A stretch of 64,000 nt of DNA from Petrimonas sp. IBARAKI (GCA_002356435.2 AP018040.2:992001-1056000); one strand, 5' to 3'; shown: positions 8,764-18,814, numbered from the stretch's first letter. Numbers and translations are program-made. The notes: a model not told the origin generated them from the letters alone.

Positions 8764-9182
8764 AATACGTTGAATTTATATTTATAAATTGTTTTAATTG
8801 ATTTCATGTATTGTTTTATAATAATTTCAACTATGGCAAACTCACTCATTCTCTTTTGACAAGTCCTGTTAAATTTAAATGCTTTGTTCATTGATATTTC
8901 TTGGTTCAGGGAGTAATTATTTTATAAATACTTACGGTGTTTATGTTGAGAATTTCGTAAAAAAAGATTCAACCTTATGATTGCTTTACTACAAGTCATA
9001 GGTTAAAGAAAAACCAAGCTTTTTGTCCGAAAAAGTTAAAAAGCTTGCGAAACTGAAAAATTGATTCTATCGCCTTTTTACTAAAGTAAAGAAGCTGTTT
9101 GTCTTTGAAAGTATCGTTGAACCATTGTTTCACAGTACGTCGTTTTGTTTGGGAAGGTTCAATTATTTATTGTTGGTTCTGC
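8764..9182 (-). other. Long intergenic leader between promoter-like element and oxidoreductase gene
   Basis: This stretch has no certain gene. It holds a hairpin at 9016-9046, a low-confidence short reading frame at 8996-9180 (about 60 codons, ending VKQWFNDTFKDKQLLYFSKK, then 25 further residues to TGA) and AT-rich DNA. The short frame could be a decayed gene end or chance; it has no convincing start. Confidence 0.3.
9016..9046 (-). terminator. Hairpin with T-rich tail in the leader of the oxidoreductase operon
   Basis: AAGCTTTTT (9016-9024) and AAAAAGCTT (9038-9046) form a perfect 9-base stem. On the minus strand the stem is followed by GGTTTTTCTTT, as in an intrinsic terminator. It lies between the -7-like element at 9182-9189 and the gene start at 8763, so it may end a short RNA or attenuate the operon. 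Confidence 0.45.
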
Positions 9183-9189
9183 AAATGTA
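9182..9189 (-). promoter_or_regulatory. Putative -7 element TACATTTG upstream of the oxidoreductase operon
   Basis: CAAATGTA on the plus strand reads TACATTTG on the minus strand, a full match to the Bacteroidota -7 box. A TTTG lies only 14 bases upstream instead of about 19, so the promoter is uncertain. A transcript would have a leader of about 415 bases. Confidence 0.4.
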
Positions 9190-9282
9190 TAAAAAAAGCA
9201 TAACAAATCAGTAATTTATTGAATTAACTTGCCGGCATAGATTCAGACCGCTATAAACAACAGTAAGGCACAAGGTATTATA

Positions 9283-9330
9283 ACACAATAAGGCCCTGTA
9301 AAGCATTTGGCTTTCAGGACTTTATTGTGT
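9283..9330 (-). terminator. Terminator-like hairpin downstream of trxB
   Basis: ACACAATAAGGCCCTGTAAA (9283-9302) pairs imperfectly with the segment ending CTTTATTGTGT (to 9330) around the loop ATTTG. The stem is long and lies 22 bases past the trxB stop. A T-tract is weak, as is usual in this phylum. Confidence 0.6.
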
Positions 9331-9351
9331 TTGTTAAATTCGAAAGGAAAT

Positions 9352-10278
9352 TTACTCTTTGGCCCTTACGTATTCGGTGGCGCTGAGTGCGGCAATTGTG
9401 CCGTCACTCACCGCAGTGGTTACCTGCCGGTAGCGTTTGGCAATACTGTCGCCTGCGGCAAAAACGCCGGGGATATTGGTCCTCATTGCTGGATCCACAA
9501 TGACCTCGTCCCTTTCGTTGATCTCTACCATACCTTTAAATGCGGAGGTATTGGGTTTGTAGCCGATAAAAACAAAAACGCCATCGGTCTCCAATTCGGA
9601 GACCGCTTTGGTTTTTAAGTTCTCGATCTGCACCTTTTTCAACGTTCCGTTGCCCATATAGGCACGAAGCTCCGATTCCATCACAAAGCTGATCTTCGGG
9701 TTTTGCTTCGCCTCTTCCACAGCATGAGCAAATGCCTGAAAATGGTCAAACTGATGCACTATCGTTACGTGCGATGCAAAGTTGGTTAGGGTTACGGCTT
9801 CTTCCAGAGCGGAGTTTCCGCCTCCCACCACAATCAACCGCTTGTCCTGAAAGAAATCGGCATCGCACGTGGCACAATAGGAGATTCCCCGTCCTTCGAA
9901 CTCCTTTTCACCGGGAATATCCAGCGAGCGGGGTTTTCCTCCGGGGGCCAAGATCACCGATTTCGCCCGGAAGATTCTTCCGTCCTCCAGTTCTACTTCT
10001 TTAGTTTCACCCGCTAATTGGTAACGTACAATCTTAACATTTGTCTTGATGGTGCAGCCAAAACTTTTGGCCTGCCTCCTCATAATATCCACCAGTTCGT
10101 ATCCCTTTATCGTTTCCACGCCAGGATAATTGGCTATTTCATTGGTCAATACCATTTGTCCTCCCGTAACGCCTTCGCTTAAGATCAACGTATCCAGTTT
10201 TCCGCGCGAGGCATAGATTCCCGCAGACAATCCGGCCGCTCCGGCTCCCAAGATCATTACGTCGTATATTTTCTCCAT
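9352..10278 (-). CDS. trxB: Thioredoxin reductase
   Basis: A 308-residue flavoprotein that passes electrons from NADPH through FAD to thioredoxin. The FAD motif MILGAGAAGLSAGIYAS lies at residues 8-24, the redox-active disulfide is in SYCATCDADFF (near residue 134), and the NADPH motif VVGGGNSALEEA is near residue 152. The C-terminal FAD motif is GVFAAGDSIAKRYRQV. The length is normal. It lies 72 bases downstream of an atypical thioredoxin-fold gene on the same strand, probably in one transcript, which suggests the two proteins act together. Confidence 0.95.
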   Translation of the reverse strand: MEKIYDVMILGAGAAGLSAGIYASRGKLDTLILSEGVTGGQMVLTNEIANYPGVETIKGYELVDIMRRQAKSFGCTIKTNVKIVRYQLAGETKEVELEDGRIFRAKSVILAPGGKPRSLDIPGEKEFEGRGISYCATCDADFFQDKRLIVVGGGNSALEEAVTLTNFASHVTIVHQFDHFQAFAHAVEEAKQNPKISFVMESELRAYMGNGTLKKVQIENLKTKAVSELETDGVFVFIGYKPNTSAFKGMVEINERDEVIVDPAMRTNIPGVFAAGDSIAKRYRQVTTAVSDGTIAALSATEYVRAKE

Positions 10279-10350
10279 ACTCTTTCTTTTAAAAGGAAGA
10301 CCAATCCTTTTGGGGATTGATCTTCATGAAATTAATACAAAAAATAATTA

Positions 10351-10698
10351 TCAGGACAGAAACTGATCCAGATTCGATGTGATTTGCTGCATATTTTGTA
10401 TGCTGGTGGTTGCCTTGGCTACCTTTCCGCTTTTATAATACATGGTGAAAGGAAGTCCCATAAATCCGCGGCATTCGGGAGCATTTCTTATAACTCCCGA
10501 TTCCGGGCTGTCAAAAGCCATGGAGTAGAATTTCACTTCAGGGCGTTCTTCTTCCAGTTCTTCCATGATTTCATAAACAGGGATACACATCGGTCCCATA
10601 CGTCCGCAGCATACCATTACGTTTTCGTTCTCGTCGATAATTTTCTGCAGCTCTTCAGCAGTTTCAATCTCGTGGATGTTAGTTCTTAAATACTTCAT
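10351..10698 (-). CDS. Atypical thioredoxin-fold protein with CC-x6-C motif
   Basis: A 115-residue protein with thioredoxin-like secondary structure and the cis-proline loop GLPFTMYYKSGKVAKA (about residues 81-96). The usual C-x-x-C is replaced: the active-site strand carries VMVCCGRMGPMCIPVY, giving adjacent cysteines and a third after six residues. There is no signal peptide. It lies upstream of trxB on the same strand and is divergent from a Crp/Fnr regulator, so it is probably a cytoplasmic thiol-redox protein reduced by TrxB. Its target is unknown. Confidence 0.72.
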   Translation of the reverse strand: MKYLRTNIHEIETAEELQKIIDENENVMVCCGRMGPMCIPVYEIMEELEEERPEVKFYSMAFDSPESGVIRNAPECRGFMGLPFTMYYKSGKVAKATTSIQNMQQITSNLDQFLS

Positions 10699-10732
10699 AA
10701 TTATTGTTGATTTTATTGTTATTTTCCGACGA

Positions 10733-10740
10733 CAAAGTTA
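10733..10740 (-). promoter_or_regulatory. -7 element TAACTTTG of the thioredoxin-like gene
   Basis: CAAAGTTA on the plus strand reads TAACTTTG on the minus strand, 35 bases before the start codon at 10698. No convincing -33 TTTG is seen, which would fit dependence on an activator. Confidence 0.5.
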
Positions 10741-10805
10741 TGGCATAATCGGTTTGAAAACGAAGAATACCGGCTGACATACTCCATGAAAAAAAATGAG
10801 CTTTG

Positions 10806-10832
10806 TCAGTTTTTGGACTGATAAATGTCAGT
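10806..10832. promoter_or_regulatory. Overlapping palindromes, candidate Crp/Fnr operator
   Basis: TCAGT-TTTTGG-ACTGA (10806-10821) and ACTGA-TAAATG-TCAGT (10817-10832) share the central ACTGA. The second has the same core TGATAAATGTCA as the palindrome in front of the other Crp/Fnr gene (29218-29233). It lies between the divergent thioredoxin-like and Crp/Fnr genes. Confidence 0.55.
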
Positions 10833-10847
10833 TATATGAAAAGGTTG

Positions 10848-10855
10848 TATCTTTG
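10848..10855 (+). promoter_or_regulatory. -7 element TATCTTTG of the Crp/Fnr gene
   Basis: TATCTTTG matches the -7 consensus and lies 18 bases before the ATG at 10874. It decides the start: the more upstream in-frame ATG at 10796 precedes the promoter, and the one at 10856 would leave no leader. Confidence 0.55.
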
Positions 10856-10873
10856 ATGGAAAAAGTAAGAAAA

Positions 10874-11566
10874 ATGAACCCATTTCCAGAGAGTGATACA
10901 GATAATTGCGAAAAGATGGTAGCTTGTTTTCGCGACTTGAAGCCTGAGGAGCTGACGCTTATCAGTTCCGGTAAAACAGAACTCACCTATCTGGCAGGAG
11001 AAACGTTGTTTAAACAGGGCGCATTCTCCACCCATGTCTTGTTGGTAATGGATGGGTTGGTAAAGGTTTACCTACAAGCCGGACGCGATAAGCAGCTGAA
11101 TCTACAACTGGCAAAACCGGGAGATTTTCTGGCGTTTGCCTCTGTTTTCGGGGAAACGGTACACACTACATCGGCTATAGCGTTGACGGATACACAGGTT
11201 TGCATGATTGATAAGGAAAACATGCGTCAATTGTTGATGAACAATGCGGAGTTTGCCATGCGCATTACGTCGCGAAATTTTCGCGATGAGCGTCAATTGT
11301 TGACGGTTATCGGTAATATCACGTATAAGCAGATGCGGGGCAAACTGGCTTCGGCACTGTTGTATCTTAGCGGAGATGAATTCTCGGGACAAGAAGTTTT
11401 TCCGCACCTTTCCCGGCAGGACATTGCCAATTTTGCTTCCATAGCCACGGAGAGTACCATCAAGTTTCTAAAAGAGTTTGAGCGTGATGGGATTATAGTG
11501 CTTGAAGGAAAAGACATCACTATACTTGACCGGTCGGAGTTGGAAAAAACAGAGCGGTTGGGTTAA
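10874..11566 (+). CDS. Crp/Fnr-family transcriptional regulator
   Basis: A protein of about 230 residues with an N-terminal cyclic-nucleotide-binding-type beta barrel (LAGETLFKQGAFSTHVLLVMDGLVKVY) and a C-terminal winged helix (FPHLSRQDIANFASIATESTIKFLKEFERDGII). I see no cysteine cluster for an iron-sulfur centre; the ligand is unknown. The start at 10874 is chosen because a -7 box lies at 10848-10855. It is divergent from the thioredoxin-like/trxB pair and shares an intergenic palindrome with it, so control of thiol-redox genes and of itself is likely. Confidence 0.86.
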   Translation: MNPFPESDTDNCEKMVACFRDLKPEELTLISSGKTELTYLAGETLFKQGAFSTHVLLVMDGLVKVYLQAGRDKQLNLQLAKPGDFLAFASVFGETVHTTSAIALTDTQVCMIDKENMRQLLMNNAEFAMRITSRNFRDERQLLTVIGNITYKQMRGKLASALLYLSGDEFSGQEVFPHLSRQDIANFASIATESTIKFLKEFERDGIIVLEGKDITILDRSELEKTERLG

Positions 11567-11587
11567 CAAAAGGTTCACTTTCAAAAA

Positions 11588-12463
11588 TTATCCAGGCTTT
11601 CCAAACGATCCGCCAATGATATCCAACAGCTCGTTAGTAATGGATTGCTGGCGTAGTTTATTGTATTGGAGTGTGAGTTCGTCCAGCAGATCATCGGCAT
11701 TGTCGGTGGCGGTTTGCATGGCGATAGTACGTGCGGCATGTTCCGATGATACTGAATCTGCGTGAATAGTGTATAGTTTCAATTTCAGTACTTTAGGGAT
11801 GAGCTGGTCCATGATGGTTTGTGGATCAGGCTCAACGATATAATCGGGCTGGGGAATTTTCCATCTTTCATCTTCTGTCATCAGGGTAATGGGTAAAAAT
11901 GTTTCCCGTAACAGTTCCTGTGTTCCTTTGCTTTTGTAGTGATGATAAATTAACTCCACTTTATCGATCTTCTTGTTTAAAAAAAGTTCCATCAGATCCG
12001 AGGCCAGTTGCCGCGTTGCTTCATACGAGGGCTTGTCGGCGATGTGGCAAAAATTATTTGGAGTCTCAAACCCCAATTTCCGGGCTGCTTCATACACTTT
12101 ATCACCAATGGCATAAATGTGGATATTCTCTTTTCCTAGAGGGAGATATTCGTTTACCGTAACCTTCAGTTGGGAGATTACATTTTCATTGAATCTGCCG
12201 GCAAGGCTTGTGTTGGACGAAAACAGGATAAGTGCCACCCGCTTTATCTGACGTCGTTCTGCAAATGGGGAAACCAGGTTATCTTGTGAGTTCACAAAAA
12301 GCTCCATTAATTGTTGCAGTTTCTGTTGGTACGGATACAGGTTTTCTATGATTTTCTGTATTTTCCGTAATTTGGAAGAAGCGATCATCATCATGGCCGA
12401 CGTGATTTTTCGTGTCGACCGCACCGACTGTATCCGTGTTTTTATTTCCTTTAACGAAGGCAT
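11588..12463 (-). CDS. atpG: ATP synthase subunit gamma
   Basis: The 291-residue rotor shaft of F1. The N-terminal helix MPSLKEIKTRIQSVRSTRKITSAMMMIASSKLRK and the C-terminal helix (RTIAMQTATDNADDLLDELT, LQYNKLRQQSITNELLDIIG) form the family's coiled coil. It is the last gene of the ATP synthase operon, 3 bases after atpA. It ends 21 bases from the convergent Crp/Fnr gene. Confidence 0.96.
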   Translation of the reverse strand: MPSLKEIKTRIQSVRSTRKITSAMMMIASSKLRKIQKIIENLYPYQQKLQQLMELFVNSQDNLVSPFAERRQIKRVALILFSSNTSLAGRFNENVISQLKVTVNEYLPLGKENIHIYAIGDKVYEAARKLGFETPNNFCHIADKPSYEATRQLASDLMELFLNKKIDKVELIYHHYKSKGTQELLRETFLPITLMTEDERWKIPQPDYIVEPDPQTIMDQLIPKVLKLKLYTIHADSVSSEHAARTIAMQTATDNADDLLDELTLQYNKLRQQSITNELLDIIGGSFGKPG

Positions 12464-12466
12464 TGG

Positions 12467-14050
12467 CTACAACTGTTTCTTGGTGTCGGCAGCAACGGTT
12501 TCCAGAATGTTAGTGACAACATCGTTGAGAACACCTTTTTTCAACTCATCCAGTACGTCTGTCCGGTGGTTAAGCTCAAGAATCTGGAGAAATTTCTTTT
12601 CAAATTCGGAAACTTTTTCCAACGGAACATCGGTTAACAGTCCTTTTGTCCCGCAGTAGAGGATAGCGATTTGCTTTTCTACACTCAGGGGTTGATGGGG
12701 CGACTGTATGAGGAGTTGCTCGTTTTTTTGCCCTTTATCGATGGTCATTGCCGTCACTTTGTCCATATCGCCACCGAATTTGGTGAATGCTTGCAGCTCC
12801 TGGTATTGAGCCTGATCAATTTTGAGCGTTCCTGCTACTTTTTTCATCGACTTAATTTGAGCGTTTCCGCCTACGCGCGACACCGAGATCCCTACGTTTA
12901 TGGCCGGGCGCTTGCCGTTGTTGAACAAATCGGTCTCAAGAAAAATTTGTCCGTCTGTAATGGAAATCACGTTCGTGGGAATATATGCCGATACGTCTCC
13001 CGCCTGTGTTTCTATGATGGGAAGAGCGGTAAGGGAACCGCCACCTTTTACTTTTCCTCTCAGACTTTCGGGAAGGTCGTTCATCTGAACGGCCATCTCC
13101 TCCTGCGAGATAATCCGTGCCGCACGCTCCAGCAGTCGCGAGTGCAGGTAGAAGATATCTCCCGGATAGGCCTCCCGTCCCGAAGGACGGCGAAGAATCA
13201 GCGATACTTCCCGATAGGCTACGGCCTGCTTGGAAAGGTCATCGAATACTACCAGGGCATTTCGTCCCGTATCGCGGAAATACTCGCCTATGGCAGTTCC
13301 GGTAAAAGGAGCATAGTACCTCATTGCTGCAGGATCGGCTCCGTTGGCGGCAACAACAACGGTATAATCCATTGCTCCGTATTCCTTGAGTGTTTGTACG
13401 GCAGCAGCCACCGTTGAACCCTTTTGTCCAATAGCTACATAGATGCAGTACACCGGATCCCCAGTTTCGAAATTACTGCGCTGGTTAATGATGGTATCGA
13501 TGGCGATGCTGGTTTTTCCAGTTTGCCGGTCGCCAATGATAAGCTCGCGCTGTCCGCGGCCGATAGGAATCATGGAATCCACAGCTTTCATTCCCGTTTG
13601 CAGAGGAGTATTTACGGGTTGCCGGAAAACTACCCCGGGCGCTTTGCGCTCCAGTGGCATTTCATAAACCTCGCCGGTTATTTTTCCCAACCCATCGATG
13701 GGCTCCCCTATCGTGTTTATGACACGTCCCAGCATTCCTTCTCCCACAAAGACTGAGGCTACCCGTTTGGTGCGTTTCACGGTTGTTCCTTCTTTGATTT
13801 CTATCGAAGGCCCCAACAGGACGGCACCGACATTGTCTTCTTCAAGATTCATCACGATTGCATCTACACCGTTGTCGAAACGGAGCAGTTCGTTAGCTTC
13901 GGCATTTCGCAGTCCGTAAATCCGGACAACACCGTCGCTCACCTGCATCACAACGCCGGTTTCGTCGAATCGAACATCGGTGTCTATAGCCTGCAACTGC
14001 ATGCGTAACACTTCCGATACTTCGCTCGTTCTTATTATATTGTTAGACAT
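12467..14050 (-). CDS. atpA: ATP synthase subunit alpha
   Basis: The 527-residue regulatory nucleotide-binding subunit of F1. The P-loop GDRQTGKTSIA lies near residue 172, and the family stretch SILYLHSRLLERAAR is represented by IFYLHSRLLERAARI. The signature PAINVGISVSRVGG is present. The length is normal. It follows atpH by 10 bases and is followed by atpG. Confidence 0.98.
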   Translation of the reverse strand: MSNNIIRTSEVSEVLRMQLQAIDTDVRFDETGVVMQVSDGVVRIYGLRNAEANELLRFDNGVDAIVMNLEEDNVGAVLLGPSIEIKEGTTVKRTKRVASVFVGEGMLGRVINTIGEPIDGLGKITGEVYEMPLERKAPGVVFRQPVNTPLQTGMKAVDSMIPIGRGQRELIIGDRQTGKTSIAIDTIINQRSNFETGDPVYCIYVAIGQKGSTVAAAVQTLKEYGAMDYTVVVAANGADPAAMRYYAPFTGTAIGEYFRDTGRNALVVFDDLSKQAVAYREVSLILRRPSGREAYPGDIFYLHSRLLERAARIISQEEMAVQMNDLPESLRGKVKGGGSLTALPIIETQAGDVSAYIPTNVISITDGQIFLETDLFNNGKRPAINVGISVSRVGGNAQIKSMKKVAGTLKIDQAQYQELQAFTKFGGDMDKVTAMTIDKGQKNEQLLIQSPHQPLSVEKQIAILYCGTKGLLTDVPLEKVSEFEKKFLQILELNHRTDVLDELKKGVLNDVVTNILETVAADTKKQL

Positions 14051-14060
14051 GTTTTTATTA

Positions 14061-14615
14061 TCAGACGATTTTTCTATTCACTTCTTTCAATTCGCTCTTT
14101 ATCCGGAGTAGTTGTCCCGATACGCTTGTATCCAATCGATTATCGCCTATTTGAAGTATAAAACCTCCCAAAATGGATGCGTCTGTCAGTCGTTCCAATT
14201 CTAATGTTTCACCCGTTTTGCTTTCTATAAACGACTTTAATCGGTTGTACGTGGGTTTATCAACCTTAGTGGCCGTGATAAGCGTTCCGCTTAAGATGTT
14301 GAATTTTTTCCGGTATAATTCCAAAAAGCGCAAGGCTATATATTGCAGCCGCTCTTCCCTTTTATTTTTGAGCAACAGATCGATAAACTGTTCCAACGGT
14401 TTAGAGATACTTTCCCCTGAGGCGGTATGAATCAGTTTTCTTTTTTCCGGTATACTTATGGCTGGATTTGCCAAGGCTTCCCGGAAGTTGCTCACCTCCG
14501 AATACATATGTAGAAGTGTTTTGATTTCTGAATACACTCTTTCCTGCAGGTTTTGTTCTACGGCAAAATCCAGCAAAGCAGTAGCGTATCGGGTGGAAAT
14601 AAGTCCTGTGTTCAT
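14061..14615 (-). CDS. atpH: ATP synthase subunit delta
   Basis: A 184-residue OSCP-type subunit joining F1 to the peripheral stalk. It starts MNTGLISTRYATALLDFAVEQ, matching the helical N-terminal domain. It ends with the family's C-terminal segment ILGGFILQIGDNRLDTSVSG, LLRIKSEL. It lies between atpF (11 bases upstream) and atpA. Confidence 0.94.
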   Translation of the reverse strand: MNTGLISTRYATALLDFAVEQNLQERVYSEIKTLLHMYSEVSNFREALANPAISIPEKRKLIHTASGESISKPLEQFIDLLLKNKREERLQYIALRFLELYRKKFNILSGTLITATKVDKPTYNRLKSFIESKTGETLELERLTDASILGGFILQIGDNRLDTSVSGQLLRIKSELKEVNRKIV

Positions 14616-14626
14616 TAAGGAAAGAA

Positions 14627-15127
14627 TTACGATTTTGAAATAATTACTTCGTCCATTAGCCGGTTTATCATTTTCGATTGTTCTTCCTCTGAGTTCAGTT
14701 TCTCCCGAAGTATCTTTTCGGCCACACTCACTGAAAGGGATGCTATCTCGCCACGGATGGCCCGTACTGCGCTTTCTTTCTCAATTTCAATCTGTTTTTG
14801 AGCATCTGTGATGATTTTATCGGCTTCTATACGGGCACGTTCTTTGGCTTCTTCAAGTATCCGGTCACGCGATTGTGCTGCAGCCTCCAGTATTTTTGCT
14901 TGTTCCAGGCGAGTTTGTTCCAGAATTGTCTGGCTGTTCTCTTTCACCTTGTCCAGCTCTTCATGCGCCTGTTTAGCTGCCAACAACGCGTTGTCGATAT
15001 ACCTTTTCCGTTTGTTCACCATCTGTAGGATTACGGGAAATCCATATTTCATCAGAATGAATGCAACCATTCCAAACGAGAGCGACATCCAGAACACAAG
15101 TCCCGGTTCGGGGGTCAATAGGGACAT
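14627..15127 (-). CDS. atpF: ATP synthase subunit b
   Basis: A 166-residue peripheral-stalk subunit. One N-terminal membrane helix (GLVFWMSLSFGMVAFILMKYGF, about residues 9-30) is followed by a long charged helix (AKQAHEELDKVKENSQTILEQ onwards) typical of b-subunit dimers. It follows atpE by 7 bases. Confidence 0.95.
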   Translation of the reverse strand: MSLLTPEPGLVFWMSLSFGMVAFILMKYGFPVILQMVNKRKRYIDNALLAAKQAHEELDKVKENSQTILEQTRLEQAKILEAAAQSRDRILEEAKERARIEADKIITDAQKQIEIEKESAVRAIRGEIASLSVSVAEKILREKLNSEEEQSKMINRLMDEVIISKS

Positions 15128-15134
15128 ACCGGTG

Positions 15135-15389
15135 CTATTTTATCAGGATAAATCCACAGACTACGACGGCAAACAGGGCTACTCCCTCTATAAGGGCAGC
15201 TGAAATAATCATGTTCATGCGGATATCTCCTGCCGCTTCCGGTTGCCTGGCAATCCCTTCCATGGCGGATGTGCCGATTTTCCCGATTCCCCATCCGGCG
15301 GCTAGAACAGCGATACCAACACCTAAGGCTGCACCAAAAACATCCAGGCCTGAGCCCGTAGCTTGTAATAAAATTGAAAGTAGTTCCAT
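15135..15389 (-). CDS. atpE: ATP synthase subunit c
   Basis: An 84-residue rotor-ring proteolipid with two membrane helices and the polar loop ARQPEAAGDI. The ion-binding carboxylate is the Glu in AALIEGVALF. Aligned on the loop, the residue that is Gln in sodium-type rings is Ile here, and the Ser after the Glu is Gly. The sodium ligand set is therefore absent and proton coupling is likely. It lies between atpB and atpF. Confidence 0.96.
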   Translation of the reverse strand: MELLSILLQATGSGLDVFGAALGVGIAVLAAGWGIGKIGTSAMEGIARQPEAAGDIRMNMIISAALIEGVALFAVVVCGFILIK

Positions 15390-15404
15390 AGTTTTTTAAT
15401 CAGT

Positions 15405-16520
15405 TTATTTGTTTATTGTCTTGTATTTTGTTTCCACAAGTTCTTTTTCTTTCTGATGCGATTCTACGCGTGCCATCCCGATAAAGACGGCAGACAGCAT
15501 CGTGAACACATACGCCTGTATAAAGGCTACCAGCAACTCCACCAGCATGATAAACACAGTGAAGATAACCGATAATGCCGTCATGGACGCGTTTATGGTT
15601 GCACCCATGCTTGCCGTTACAAAAACAATGGCCGTCAACCCCATCACGGTGGAGTGTCCGCCGGTAATATTGGCAAAAAGACGGATCATTAGCGCGAAAG
15701 GCTTGGTAAAAACCCCAACCAGTTCGATAACGGGCATCAACGGAACCGGAACTTTCAGCCATTTAGGTACATCGGGCCAGAAAATTTCCTTGTAATATTC
15801 TTTTGTTCCGGTAAGATTGACAACAAGCAGGGTTGAAATGGCCAAAACCATCGTTACAGCTATGTTTCCGGTGACGTTTGCCCCACCCGGAAAAACAGGG
15901 ACAAGCCCCAGGAGGTTGTTCAGAAAAATAAAGAAAAACACCGTGAGCAGAAATGGAGCGTACCGAGCATGGTCTTTACCGACGGCAGGTTTTATAACAT
16001 CATCATGGATGGACATAATAAACATCTCCATCAAACCGATAAATCCTTTTTTCCCTTCCATCGGATTGCGTCTCAGTGAACGGGCAACGCTCATTACGAG
16101 AATAATCAGCAAAATGGATGAAAAGATAAGCGATGCAGCATTCTTGGTCAGCGAAAGGTCAAACGGCCTTATCTCGGCTCCGGAAGCATCTCTTTCCACA
16201 ATTTTTCCTTTGTATTTTCCTTCGTGGGTAACGTAGAATCCGTTAAATGAATTTTCATCATTATGTAATTTCGACGAAAGGAACAGGTGCCATCCGCTTG
16301 TCTTACTGTGAAGAATGACCGGAAGCGGAACGGTGATGTGTCCGTTATCCCAGCCGGTAATTTTCCATTCGTATGTGTCTGCCAGATGTTCAAGAATCAT
16401 TTCTTTCACATTCAATTCTTCGGCTTGTGGGTCCGGACTAGATTCCGGTGAGGCCGAAAGGGGCAGAGCCATTAAAAACAGTCCACACACCCACATCCAT
16501 ATGTGAAACGGGTACTTCAT
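15405..16520 (-). CDS. atpB: ATP synthase subunit a with long N-terminal extension
   Basis: A 371-residue membrane subunit that forms the ion half-channels. It carries the conserved KPFALMIRLFANITGGH segment with the essential Arg. It is about 100 residues longer than the E. coli protein. The extra part holds a signal-like segment (residues 1-23, ending LPLSASPE) and a soluble domain before the first core helix (AASLIFSSILLIILVMSVA). Such extensions are usual in Bacteroidota. The start overlaps the preceding gene's stop by 4 bases (ATGA). Confidence 0.95.
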   Translation of the reverse strand: MKYPFHIWMWVCGLFLMALPLSASPESSPDPQAEELNVKEMILEHLADTYEWKITGWDNGHITVPLPVILHSKTSGWHLFLSSKLHNDENSFNGFYVTHEGKYKGKIVERDASGAEIRPFDLSLTKNAASLIFSSILLIILVMSVARSLRRNPMEGKKGFIGLMEMFIMSIHDDVIKPAVGKDHARYAPFLLTVFFFIFLNNLLGLVPVFPGGANVTGNIAVTMVLAISTLLVVNLTGTKEYYKEIFWPDVPKWLKVPVPLMPVIELVGVFTKPFALMIRLFANITGGHSTVMGLTAIVFVTASMGATINASMTALSVIFTVFIMLVELLVAFIQAYVFTMLSAVFIGMARVESHQKEKELVETKYKTINK

Positions 16521-16954
16521 CGATCTTCCAGGTATTTCTTTTTAACCGGATTATTTTTCTTTTGTTCTTCTTTCAGATACATTTCTATTTTCATATAGAT
16601 ATAGGTTTCTATTCCGAGATAGATCAGGTAAAAAATAATAAAAATAATGGCGAAACTGCGTATTTGCTCTTTGTCCAGGAACCAGTAAAGAGTGATGATT
16701 ATCACTCCAATAAATACTTTTATCACCCGCAACAGCATGTACATATTCACTATTTCCTTGGGATTGTCTTTAGGCATTTTCATCATAATGAAAATAAATA
16801 CTAATCCGGTTATGTAGAAGAAAAGCGGAAGCACAAAGTACGCATCAATTAATGTGTCGGGGGAAAATATTTTTAATATATACCATACTCCGAACCCTGC
16901 TGCAAACAACATAACCGTGTGAACGATGAGAAAATGCCTGACTAATCTCTTCAT
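16517..16954 (-). CDS. ATP-synthase-operon membrane protein of unknown function
   Basis: About 145 residues with four predicted membrane helices (around HFLIVHTVMLFAAGFGVWYI, YFVLPLFFYITGLVFIFIM, KVFIGVIIITLYWFL and SFAIIFIIFYLIYLGIETY) and a Lys-rich C-terminus. The ATG at 16954 overlaps the atpC stop by 4 bases and its own stop overlaps atpB by 4 bases, so the start is well supported over 16981. Its place in front of atpB is that of atpI in other phyla, which acts in c-ring assembly. I see no clear sequence match to AtpI, so equivalence is only inferred. Confidence 0.82.
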   Translation of the reverse strand: MKRLVRHFLIVHTVMLFAAGFGVWYILKIFSPDTLIDAYFVLPLFFYITGLVFIFIMMKMPKDNPKEIVNMYMLLRVIKVFIGVIIITLYWFLDKEQIRSFAIIFIIFYLIYLGIETYIYMKIEMYLKEEQKKNNPVKKKYLEDR

Positions 16955-17205
16955 AATTCTTTGATAATTGATTCCAAACAAACCGTTACCTTATTATTGT
17001 TCTTTTCCACAAAACCATCTTCGACAAGCAATTCGATCAGTTCGTTCTGGTGGGTTACAAACGAAAGTCTTCCTTTCACCAGTGATGAAATAATGGATGC
17101 ATGATTTTCCAGTATCTGAAATGAACCCGATGCGCCGGGGAGTGTGACGGAGCTGACACTGCCGGTGAAAATCATTTTTTCGGGAGAGATAATTTCTAAT
17201 TGCAT
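16951..17205 (-). CDS. atpC: ATP synthase subunit epsilon, short form
   Basis: An 84-residue subunit comprising only the N-terminal beta-sandwich (MQLEIISPEKMIFTGSVSSV and LPGASGSFQILENHASIISS). The C-terminal helical hairpin that inhibits ATP hydrolysis in E. coli (about 138 residues in total) is absent. This short form is common in Bacteroidota. It lies 22 bases after atpD, its operon partner. Confidence 0.94.
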   Translation of the reverse strand: MQLEIISPEKMIFTGSVSSVTLPGASGSFQILENHASIISSLVKGRLSFVTHQNELIELLVEDGFVEKNNNKVTVCLESIIKEL

Positions 17206-17227
17206 GATCGAAGAATGTAAATTACTC

Positions 17228-18814
<1,587 letters not shown>

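Noticed and set aside
12671-13417. 248-codon plus-strand frame opposite atpA
   Set aside because: atpA is complete and conserved there; the antisense frame has no signal of its own.
15135-15389. Sodium-coupled ATP synthase
   Set aside because: The c subunit lacks the Gln and Ser ligands of sodium-type rings; only the Glu is kept.
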